Below, one piece after another: positions 1-6,325 of a DNA stretch of 7,023 nucleotides (the stretch's first letter is position 1; the number at the start of each line of letters is the position of its first letter). A program made the translations under genes and the position numbers. The DNA lies in contig JANTHH010000144.1 of the NCBI GenBank assembly GCA_024762485.1, positions 1 through 7,023 of the forward strand. Direction: 5' to 3'. Below the pieces are notes generated by a model that did no database searches, was not told the origin of the DNA, and worked only from the letters and a program-made list of their open reading frames with translations. Origin of the DNA: Chromatiales bacterium. GTDB taxonomy: Bacteria; Pseudomonadota; Gammaproteobacteria; Chromatiales; Chromatiaceae.

Positions 1-680
1 CGCCCGCCATACATCAGCGAGAGCCGGTGGAAACGGGCCGCCTCGTCCATGTAGGCGGTGGAGATCAGCGCGGTGATGCCGCGCTCGCGCAGCAGCTCGG
101 CGAGGATGGCCCAGAAGTCACGCCGCGACACCGGGTCGACGCCGGTGGTGGGCTCATCGAGGATCACCAGTTCGGGCTCGTGGATCAGGGTGCAGACCAA
201 CCCCAGCTTCTGCTTCATGCCACCGGAGAGGTGTTTCATGGGGCGATCCCGGAACGGCCCCAGGCGCGTCATCGCCAGCAACTTCTGTTTGCGCTCGGCG
301 AGCTGCCCGGGCGGCACCTCGCGCAGGCGGGCGAAGAAGTCGATGTTCTCCTCCACCGACAATTCCGCATAGAGGTTGAGTCCCAGCCCCTGGGGCATGA
401 AGCCGATGCGCGCCTTGACCCGCTCCGCCGCCGCCTCCGAATCCACCCGCTCACCGAACACGTCCACTGCGCCGCCCTCGTAGGTCAGCACGCCGGCGAC
501 CGCCTTCATCAGTGAACTCTTGCCGGCGCCATCAGGCCCGATCAGGCCGTAGATCTCGCCGGGTCGGATGGTGAGATCCAGCGCCGCCACCGCCACCTGC
601 TTGCGGTAGTGCTTGCAGAAGCCCTGGACCTGAACCAGTGGCGCCACCGGCTCCGGGCTCACCAGCGCGGCTTCACCCAT
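1..680 (-). CDS. rbbA: RbbA/YhiH-type ABC exporter, N-terminal ATPase domain (partial; C-terminus off left edge)
   Basis: The first 226 residues are visible, from ATG at 680-678. This is one nucleotide-binding domain of an ABC transporter: Walker A GPDGAGKSS at about 48-56, Q-loop FMPQ at 94-97, signature LSGGMKQK at 151-158, Walker B LVILDE at 171-176 with catalytic Glu176, and D-loop GVDP at 180-183. The switch-loop position reads STAYMDEA, with Ala209 where histidine is usual. The Asp in Walker A, the MPQGLG-NLY stretch, the DFFARL stretch and the TAYMDEA loop resemble, from memory, the first ATPase domain of E. coli RbbA. RbbA is about 900 residues: two ATPase domains followed by an ABC-2 membrane domain. 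RbbA has been described as a ribosome-associated ATPase, but its place after a yhiI-like adaptor argues for export. The start has a strong AGGAGG site and overlaps the adaptor gene by 22 nt. A YbhF-like double ATPase without a membrane domain is the main alternative, since the rest of the gene lies outside the window. Confidence 0.8.
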   Translation of the reverse strand, partial: MGEAALVSPEPVAPLVQVQGFCKHYRKQVAVAALDLTIRPGEIYGLIGPDGAGKSSLMKAVAGVLTYEGGAVDVFGERVDSEAAAERVKARIGFMPQGLGLNLYAELSVEENIDFFARLREVPPGQLAERKQKLLAMTRLGPFRDRPMKHLSGGMKQKLGLVCTLIHEPELVILDEPTTGVDPVSRRDFWAILAELLRERGITALISTAYMDEAARFHRLSLMYGG

Positions 681-1771
681 GGCGCATCCTCCTGCCAGCG
701 GATCACCGCATCGGCGGGCAGGCCCGGCGTCAGGCGGTGATCCGGATTCTCGTCCGCATAGAGCTTGACCGCGTACACCAGCTTGACGCGTTCATCGGGC
801 GTCTGCACCTCCTTGGGAGTGAACTCGGCCTGCGAGGCGATGTAGCGCACCGTGGCCGGAAACGACTCATCCGCAAAGGCGTCCGTATAGATGCGCGCCG
901 GCAGGCCGAGGCGCACCTTGCCGATCACCTTCTCGGGGATATAGACCTTGAGATAGAGGCGGTCGAGATCGACGATATCGAACAGCGGGCTGCCCGCCGC
1001 GACCACCTCGCCCTCATCGGCGATACGGGTGGTGATGATGCCGCCTGCCGGCGCGCGGATGCTCAGGTCATCCAGCACGCTCACCGCCTCTGCCAGTGCC
1101 GCCAGTGTCTGTGCAAGCTGCGCCTCCAGGGCGGCCACCTCCTGCTCCTTGGCCTTGACCTGCTGCCAACCCAGCTCCGCCTCCGCCAGGGCCTTCTCCG
1201 CCTGGGTCACCGCCGCCTCGGCCGTGGCAGACTCGGCCTTCGCCACCTTCCAGGCCAGCTCGGCCTCCTCGGCACGGTGCCGCTCCACCGTCTTGCGCTT
1301 CAGCATCTCGGCAAAACGCTTCGCATCCCTGGCGGCCTGCTGCTCGCCTGCCCTGGCCGCCGCCAGCGCTGCCTTGGCATGGGCCACCCCGGCCCTGGCG
1401 GTATCCACCTGCAGCGGTATCTGTGCCTTCAGGGTGGCAAGGGCGGTGCGTGCGGCATCCCGTTGTGCCTCCATCGCCTGGACAGCGGCCTTCGCCTGCT
1501 CGACCTTGGCGCGCACCTCGGCGTCGTCGAGACGTGCCAGGATCTGCCCCTGCTCCACCGCGTCGCCTTCACGTGCCAACAAGCTGCTGATCTTCCCCGG
1601 CACCTTGCCGGCCACCGTGTAGTGATCCCCCTCGATGCGCCCGTTGGCCTGGATCAGGCCAGCGGGCAGCGGTGCCGGCCGCAACCACAGCCACCATGCG
1701 GCGATGGCCGCAAGCACCAGCAATGCGACGCTCAGCAACAGCCATCTTGTCTTCGTTTCCTTGCTCATCAT
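659..1771 (-). CDS. yhiI: HlyD-family membrane fusion protein, YhiI/YbhG-like
   Basis: A complete 370-residue periplasmic adaptor that should link an inner-membrane ABC exporter to an outer-membrane channel. It has a short basic N-terminus and one membrane anchor at about 11-30 (LLLSVALLVL onwards). The first lipoyl half follows at about 43-82 (NGRIEGDH, then REGDAVEQGQILARLDD). A long Ala/Glu/Lys-rich coiled-coil hairpin spans about 85-235, and the second lipoyl half is near 237-268 (SIRAPAGGIITTRI). A beta-barrel domain follows. The stretch AEFTPKEVQTPDERVKLVY at about 315-333 is, from memory, a hallmark of the YhiI/YbhG group, and length fits (E. coli YhiI is about 355 residues). There is no lipobox cysteine, so it is anchored by its helix rather than by lipid. 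It starts with two Met codons, and the second (1768-1766) is the better spaced from the weak ribosome site. It lies 9 nt after the TolC gene and overlaps the RbbA-like gene by 22 nt, which points to one transcript and a shared function. Confidence 0.88.
   Translation of the reverse strand: MMSKETKTRWLLLSVALLVLAAIAAWWLWLRPAPLPAGLIQANGRIEGDHYTVAGKVPGKISSLLAREGDAVEQGQILARLDDAEVRAKVEQAKAAVQAMEAQRDAARTALATLKAQIPLQVDTARAGVAHAKAALAAARAGEQQAARDAKRFAEMLKRKTVERHRAEEAELAWKVAKAESATAEAAVTQAEKALAEAELGWQQVKAKEQEVAALEAQLAQTLAALAEAVSVLDDLSIRAPAGGIITTRIADEGEVVAAGSPLFDIVDLDRLYLKVYIPEKVIGKVRLGLPARIYTDAFADESFPATVRYIASQAEFTPKEVQTPDERVKLVYAVKLYADENPDHRLTPGLPADAVIRWQEDAPWVKPRW
688..693 (-). promoter_or_regulatory. 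Ribosome binding site of the RbbA-like gene
   Basis: A consensus AGGAGG lies 7 nt before the ATG at 680-678, inside the 3' end of the YhiI-like gene. It fixes the start of the ATPase gene. The ATG that begins at 687, directly after AGGAGG, is out of frame and too close to be used. Confidence 0.75.
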
Positions 1772-1773
1772 CG

Positions 1774-1778
1774 TTTCC
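1774..1778 (-). promoter_or_regulatory. Weak ribosome binding site before the YhiI-like gene
   Basis: GGAAA lies in the 9-nt gap after the TolC stop codon (TAA at 1783-1781). The GGA core is only 4 nt from the first ATG (1771) but 7 nt from the second (1768), which slightly favours the second as the true start. With so short a gap, translation is probably coupled to the end of TolC translation. Confidence 0.4.
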
Positions 1779-1780
1779 AG

Positions 1781-3085
1781 TTACAGTTCGCCGGCCGCAC
1801 GCTGCAGGCGCAGGCTTGCCAGCACCGCATCGTAGATGGCGCTGGCATGGTTGCCCTGGCTGCGGGTACGCAGGGTCTCGGCATCGAGCACCTCGGTATT
1901 GGTGGAGAGTCCGTTCTCGTACCGGTCGCGGTTCACCTTGAGATTCTCCTCCGCCTGGGCGATGGCCTTTGCGGTCACCTCGATACGTTTGCGCGTCTCC
2001 TGCACATCCAGCCAGTATTGCCGCACCTGCAGGGTGATGCGTGAGGCCAGGTCATCATGCTGCTCCTGCAATGCCGTCGCCTGGCGTTCGCTGGCCGCGG
2101 CCTGATGACGGATGAGACCACCATCGAAGACCTGCCACTGCAGGCCCAGATTGACCGACCATTGGCCCTCATGCACCGTGTAGCGATTCTGCTGATAGCC
2201 ATAGCCGCCGCTGAGGGCCAGCTGGGGGCCGGCCCCGGCACGCACCGCCGCGGCCTGATGGCGCAGCGCACTGATCTGCGCCCGCAGTGCCTGCAACTCA
2301 TGGCGTTGATCGAGCGCCCGCTCGCTGAGCGCATCGAGCGTCTCGCCCGGCGCCGCCGGCTCAAGTTCATCCAGTGCCACGGCCTGATGCAGTGGCCGGC
2401 CCAGCAGACGGTTGAAGGCAGAGCGGGCGATGTCCAGTGCATTCTGCGCCTTGATCGCCGCCTGGCTGGCATCCGCCAGGGCGACCTGCGCCGACAGCAG
2501 GTCGTTACGCGACACCATCCCCTGCTCGTACAGGTTTGCCACATCGCGTGCATGGGCCTTCAGGCTGTCGACATGACTGCTGGCCACCCGCACCCCCTCC
2601 GCCGCACGCAGCACAGCCACGTATGCCTCGGCCACCTGCAGCTTGAGGTCCTGTGTCTGCGCGGAGAATTGGCTGCGCGATGCCTGCAGGGTGGCGTCCG
2701 CGGCATCGATGCCGCGACTGATCCGACCGCTGGTATAGAGCGGCAGTGTGGCGCTCGCCTGGTAGGACAGGCTGTCCTTCTCGCTGATGGGGAATTCGCT
2801 CGGTGTCGGCCCGAGATTCACCCGTGATGCAGGCGCGTTGTCCAGCGCGGTATAGCCGGCCGCCACCGACACCACCGGCAGGCGGGCCGACCTGGCGGCC
2901 TGCGACTGCTGCGCGGCAGCGGCGCTTTGTTCCTCTGCCGCCTTGATACTGTGGTCGACCTGCAAGGCGATATCCCAGGCCTGCTGCAGTGTCTGCGCAG
3001 ACACCGGATTGGCGCCGGACAGCACCAGCAATACGAGGCCCGACCATTGTCCGACCCGCCTGGGGGGGCTGATGTTGTGCTTCAT
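1781..3085 (-). CDS. TolC-family outer-membrane efflux channel
   Basis: A complete 434-residue protein of the outer-membrane efflux protein (OEP) family, whose trimers form a beta-barrel with a long periplasmic helical tunnel. A Sec signal peptide spans residues 1-30: basic start PPRR, hydrophobic core SGLVLLVLSG, and a likely cut after NPVSA, before QTLQQAWDIAL. The tandem OEP repeat is clear: LYEQGMVSRNDLLSAQ at about 185-200 is echoed by RYENGLSTNTEVLDAE at about 388-403. Beta-strand hairpins of the barrel are likely near 72-118 (ending LPLYTSGR) and 288-322 (ending WQVFDGG). No lipobox cysteine is present, so this is TolC-like rather than an OprM-type lipoprotein. It lacks the C-terminal tail of E. 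coli TolC. It lies between an RND pump and an ABC exporter and could serve both. Its tight 9-nt link to the YhiI-like gene makes the ABC system the surer partner. A run of seven C bases falls in codons 6-8. Confidence 0.93.
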   Translation of the reverse strand: MKHNISPPRRVGQWSGLVLLVLSGANPVSAQTLQQAWDIALQVDHSIKAAEEQSAAAAQQSQAARSARLPVVSVAAGYTALDNAPASRVNLGPTPSEFPISEKDSLSYQASATLPLYTSGRISRGIDAADATLQASRSQFSAQTQDLKLQVAEAYVAVLRAAEGVRVASSHVDSLKAHARDVANLYEQGMVSRNDLLSAQVALADASQAAIKAQNALDIARSAFNRLLGRPLHQAVALDELEPAAPGETLDALSERALDQRHELQALRAQISALRHQAAAVRAGAGPQLALSGGYGYQQNRYTVHEGQWSVNLGLQWQVFDGGLIRHQAAASERQATALQEQHDDLASRITLQVRQYWLDVQETRKRIEVTAKAIAQAEENLKVNRDRYENGLSTNTEVLDAETLRTRSQGNHASAIYDAVLASLRLQRAAGEL

Positions 3086-3091
3086 GCCTGA

Positions 3092-3097
3092 TCACCT
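3092..3097 (-). promoter_or_regulatory. Ribosome binding site of the TolC-family gene
   Basis: AGGTGA lies 6 nt before the ATG at 3085-3083, a good Shine-Dalgarno match with suitable spacing. It supports this start, which also gives a well-formed signal peptide. Confidence 0.65.
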
Positions 3098-3175
3098 GCC
3101 TTGTTGGTAGTCACTGGCAACCATGCCATCTCTCGCTCTCTTTAATGAGACAAGTGGAAAATCCTGGTCATCCTG

Positions 3176-3193
3176 CCGATGTTGCAACATCGG
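3176..3193. promoter_or_regulatory. 18-bp perfect palindrome, possible operator
   Basis: CCGATGTTGCAACATCGG reads the same on both strands with no spacer. Its centre is about 100 bp upstream of the TolC start codon. A dyad of this size and symmetry is typical of a binding site for a dimeric repressor such as a TetR- or MarR-type protein, but no regulator gene is in the window. As RNA it could fold into a 7-bp stem with a 4-nt loop, but no T-run follows, so a terminator is unlikely. Confidence 0.4.
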
Positions 3194-3241
3194 GCTGTCA
3201 CTTATCACCCAGGCAACAGTCATAGCAGAAGGTTGTAACAC

Positions 3242-6200
3242 CTACCGTGCCTGTTGTCCCTGCTTGAGGTACTTGCGCCGGGATCTGATGCGGGTGAGCC
3301 CGTTTTCCAGCAGCGAATACACCGCCGGCACAACCACCAGGGTCAGCAGGGTGGAGCTGACCATGCCGCCGATCACCGCCACCGCCAGCGGCCCGTTGGT
3401 GTCGGCCCCGGCACCCAGGCCGATGGCCGCTGGCAGCATGGTGATGATGACGGTGAGCGAGGTCATCAGCACCGGTCGCAGACGGATGGGACAGGCCTCC
3501 AGCAGCGCGCTGCGGATGTCCCTGCCCTCCCCGCGCAGCTGGTTGGTCAGGTCAACCAGCAGGATGGAGTTCTTGGCCACCAGGCCCATCAGCAGCACCA
3601 GGCCGATCATCGAGAAGATGTTCAGGCCCATGTCCATCCACCACAGGCCGACCACCCCGCCGATGATGGCCAGCGGCTGCGCCACCATGATGATGAGTGG
3701 CTGGATGAAGGAGTCGAACTGGCTGGCCAGCACCATGTAGACCAGCACGATGGCGGTGACGAAGGCGAACAGCATGTACTGGGTCGTCTTGCCGAATTCC
3801 TCGGCGCGGCCGATCATCTTCACGCTGTAGCCCGGCGGCAGGAGTTCGTCCGCCGCCGCCTGCACCTTGCTCACTGCATCGCCCAGCGAGATGGTCGGCG
3901 TGCTGAAGAAGTTGCCCGAGTAGCGCAGGTCGAAACGGGTCACCACCGCCGGCCCGATGTCCGGCTGCAAGCGGGCCACCGTATCCAGCCGCACCAGCCG
4001 GCCCTCGCGCCCCCGCAGATAGATCTTCTGCAGGTCGTCTGGCGCCTTGAAGCTGCCCTCGCGCGCCTTCAGGCGCACGTCGTAGCGTTCACCATCGCCC
4101 GGCAGATCGTTGTACTTGGCCACGTTCAGGCCGCCCGCCAGCACATTGACCGCCAGGGCGATGTCGCGGGTACTCAGACCCGCATCGGCGGCACGGGTAC
4201 GGTCGATGTCGAGGCTGAGCTGGGGCAGTTCGAGTTGCAGGTCGAGATCCACCCGGCCCAGCTCTGGCATGCCGGCCAGGCGCTGCTTCAGGCTTGCGCT
4301 GAGGGCGGCCACCCCTTCGATATCGGGCCCGAGCAGGACGAACTGCAGCGGCTCGCCGCGCTGCCCGCCCATCGGCGGTACCGGCGAGGGGAAGGCCTGC
4401 ACGCCGGGGATCTGTGCCAGTTGATCACCGAGGCGGTCGATCACCCGGTACATGTGGGTGTCACGCTGCTGCCGTGGCGCAAGGCGCACAAACACCGTGC
4501 CGCGGTTGGCCTGGCCGGTCGCTCCGGTCCCGATGGTGGAGAAATAACTGGCGATATCGGCATCCGCCTTGAGCACCGCCTCGATCCGGCGCAGCCGCCC
4601 GTCGGTGTATTCCAGGGTGGAACCCAGCGGGGTCTTGAACGACACCAGGAACCGGCCCTCGTCCTCCTGCGGCAGGAAACCCTTGCCGATCTGGCCGAAG
4701 AAGAAACCGCTGGAATAGACCACCAGGATGGTCAGCACCACCACGCTCCAGCGGAATCGCAGGGCACCACGCAGCAGCGCGCGGTAGAGGCGGTCCATGG
4801 CCTGAAAGCCGCCTTCCAGCAGCCAGTAGACCCTGCCGTGTTTCTCAGTCACCTGCAGATAGCGGGAGCTGAGCATCGGCGTCAGTGTCACCGAGACGAA
4901 CAGGGAGGCGAGCACGCCGAAGGTCACCACCACCGCGAAGGAGCGGAAGAAGCGCCCGATCACACCCTCCATGAAGATCACCGGCGCGAAGATGGACACC
5001 AGCGTCAGGCTCGCGGCGATCACCGCGAACACCACCTGATTGGTGCCGTTGAGCGCCGCGCTCTGCGGGTCCGGGTCGATATGTTCGCGGTGCCGGTAGA
5101 TGTTCTCCAGCACCACAATGGCATCGTCCACGACGATACCGATCAGCAGCAGCAACGCCAGCAGGGTCATGGTGTTGAAGGTGTAGCCGGCGAAATACAT
5201 CACCGCCACCGCGCCCAGCAGGGAGACCGGGATGGCCAGCGCGATGATGGCGGTGGCGCGCAGGCTCTTGAGGAACAGCCACACCACCAGGGCGGTCAGC
5301 AGGGTGCCGAGCAGCAGGTGCTCCTCGAGCGCGCCCACCAGTTGCAGGATGAGGTCGGAATCGTCGGAGGCAATGGACAGCCGCATGCCCGGCGGCAGCT
5401 GCGGCAGGATCTCCTGATCCAGGCGCTGCTTGACCGCCTCGATCACCGCTACCGCGTTGGCACCGGTCACCTTGACGATGCCCAGCCCCACCGTGGGCGC
5501 ATCGTTGTAGCGTGCCAGACGGCGATTGTCCTCCAGGCCGTCCTCCACCTGCGCGATATCGCCGAGCCGGATCGGCGCGCCCTCGCGGTAGGACACGATC
5601 AATCGCTGCAGCTCGGCCGGCTGGTGGAATTCCAGGTCGAGCTTGATCAGATATTCGCTGCTGTCGCCCACCAGGAAGCCACCGGGCATCTGCAGGTGTT
5701 CGGCCTGGAAGGCGCTGATCAGGTCCTGGGTGGTGATGCCGTAGGCATTCATCTGCGCCACGTCGAGGTTGATGCGGATGGTGCGCTCTCGTTCGCCGCC
5801 GAGCCGTACCTCGCCCACCCCGTCGATATTCTCCAGCCGCTTGCGGATGGTGTTGCGCGCGTACTGGTTGAGCTGCTGCAGGGTGCGGTCGCCCTGCAGG
5901 GTCAACCAGAGGATGGGGATGGCACCGAACTCCACCTTGGCCACCACCGGTGGGTCGGCATCGTCCGGCAGGTCGCGCAGCACCTGGTTGACCTTCGCCT
6001 GCACCTCGTTGAAGGCGACATCGATGTCCTTGTTGAGCTTGAAGGTGATGCGAACCACCGAGGCGCCGGGTGACGAGTCGGACTGCACGTGCTCGATGCC
6101 GGGCACGCTGTTGACCGCGGTCTCCACCAGGTTGGTGATGCTGGCGTCGATGATCTCGGGGTTGGCACCGGGCAGCGTGGTGGTCACCGAGATCATCGGG

Positions 6201-6325
6201 AACTCGATATAGGGGTAACGATCGACGCCGATGCGTTCGTAACTGATGATGCCGAACAGCACCAGCAACGCACTGAGCATCCACGCCAGCACGTGGCGCC
6301 TGATGGCGATCTCCGGCAGCGTCAT
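3242..6325 (-). CDS. RND multidrug-type efflux permease (AcrB/HAE1 family)
   Basis: A complete 1027-residue inner-membrane pump that exchanges protons for substrates and works as a trimer with a periplasmic adaptor and an outer-membrane channel. Twelve membrane helices are expected: the first at about 12-29, helices 2-6 at about 336-483, helix 7 at about 525-545 and helices 8-12 at about 850-1003. Two large periplasmic loops lie at about 30-330 and 546-848. The proton-relay residues match AcrB: Asp400 and Asp401 in GIVVDDAIVVLEN (AcrB 407/408), Lys918 in GLVAKNSILLVD (AcrB 940), and Arg948 and Thr955 in IRLRPVLMTSL (AcrB 971/978). The double Asp and the N-terminal PGANPEIIDASITNLVE pattern place it among drug/hydrophobe pumps rather than CusA-type metal pumps. 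It is slightly shorter than AcrB (1049). Its start overlaps the adaptor stop as ATGA, with no clear ribosome site, so coupled translation is likely. The substrate is unknown. Confidence 0.95.
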   Translation of the reverse strand: MTLPEIAIRRHVLAWMLSALLVLFGIISYERIGVDRYPYIEFPMISVTTTLPGANPEIIDASITNLVETAVNSVPGIEHVQSDSSPGASVVRITFKLNKDIDVAFNEVQAKVNQVLRDLPDDADPPVVAKVEFGAIPILWLTLQGDRTLQQLNQYARNTIRKRLENIDGVGEVRLGGERERTIRINLDVAQMNAYGITTQDLISAFQAEHLQMPGGFLVGDSSEYLIKLDLEFHQPAELQRLIVSYREGAPIRLGDIAQVEDGLEDNRRLARYNDAPTVGLGIVKVTGANAVAVIEAVKQRLDQEILPQLPPGMRLSIASDDSDLILQLVGALEEHLLLGTLLTALVVWLFLKSLRATAIIALAIPVSLLGAVAVMYFAGYTFNTMTLLALLLLIGIVVDDAIVVLENIYRHREHIDPDPQSAALNGTNQVVFAVIAASLTLVSIFAPVIFMEGVIGRFFRSFAVVVTFGVLASLFVSVTLTPMLSSRYLQVTEKHGRVYWLLEGGFQAMDRLYRALLRGALRFRWSVVVLTILVVYSSGFFFGQIGKGFLPQEDEGRFLVSFKTPLGSTLEYTDGRLRRIEAVLKADADIASYFSTIGTGATGQANRGTVFVRLAPRQQRDTHMYRVIDRLGDQLAQIPGVQAFPSPVPPMGGQRGEPLQFVLLGPDIEGVAALSASLKQRLAGMPELGRVDLDLQLELPQLSLDIDRTRAADAGLSTRDIALAVNVLAGGLNVAKYNDLPGDGERYDVRLKAREGSFKAPDDLQKIYLRGREGRLVRLDTVARLQPDIGPAVVTRFDLRYSGNFFSTPTISLGDAVSKVQAAADELLPPGYSVKMIGRAEEFGKTTQYMLFAFVTAIVLVYMVLASQFDSFIQPLIIMVAQPLAIIGGVVGLWWMDMGLNIFSMIGLVLLMGLVAKNSILLVDLTNQLRGEGRDIRSALLEACPIRLRPVLMTSLTVIITMLPAAIGLGAGADTNGPLAVAVIGGMVSSTLLTLVVVPAVYSLLENGLTRIRSRRKYLKQGQQAR

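Larger units (their letters stand above)
3086..3241 (-). other. Intergenic region between RND and TolC genes
   Basis: This 156-nt gap is the only sizeable non-coding stretch, and its GC is about 50% by hand count, clearly lower than in the flanking genes. It holds the TolC ribosome site, an 18-bp perfect palindrome (3176-3193), and an imperfect 14-nt dyad centred on TTAA (3137-3150). I found no convincing sigma-70 promoter. The best pair is TTGCAA, 18 nt, GATTTT, which is a poor match. There is no hairpin followed by a T-run in either direction, so no intrinsic terminator for the RND gene is visible. The lower GC and the length suggest a control region for tolC-yhiI-rbbA, but this is inference. 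Confidence 0.5.

Noticed and set aside
638..2044. A 468-codon plus-strand open frame across the YhiI-like gene and the end of the TolC gene.
   Set aside because: It crosses two well-supported minus-strand genes and has no family features; it is a by-product of codon bias.
3176..3193. The palindrome as an intrinsic terminator of the adaptor-RND transcript.
   Set aside because: The stem is only 7 bp and no T-run follows on either strand.
3119..3200. A sigma-70 promoter for tolC (for example TTGCAA with GATTTT, or CATTAA as -10).
   Set aside because: Each candidate -10 matches only about three of six consensus positions, and none has a good -35 at the right distance. Not strong enough to list.
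3092..3223. A 43-codon minus-strand frame in the RND-TolC gap, ATG at 3223, ending TGA inside the TolC ribosome site; it is in frame with the RND gene, so 49 sense codons follow its TAG stop.
   Set aside because: No Shine-Dalgarno site before the ATG, no third-position GC bias like that of the neighbours, and no recognisable protein pattern. An open run of this length is expected fairly often by chance. Readthrough of the TAG has no support.
3254..6073. A very long plus-strand open frame (939 codons) opposite the RND gene.
   Set aside because: It is antisense to a clear AcrB-family gene. Its product is a Gln/His/Arg-rich chain without domains, as expected from the complement of GC-rich coding DNA.
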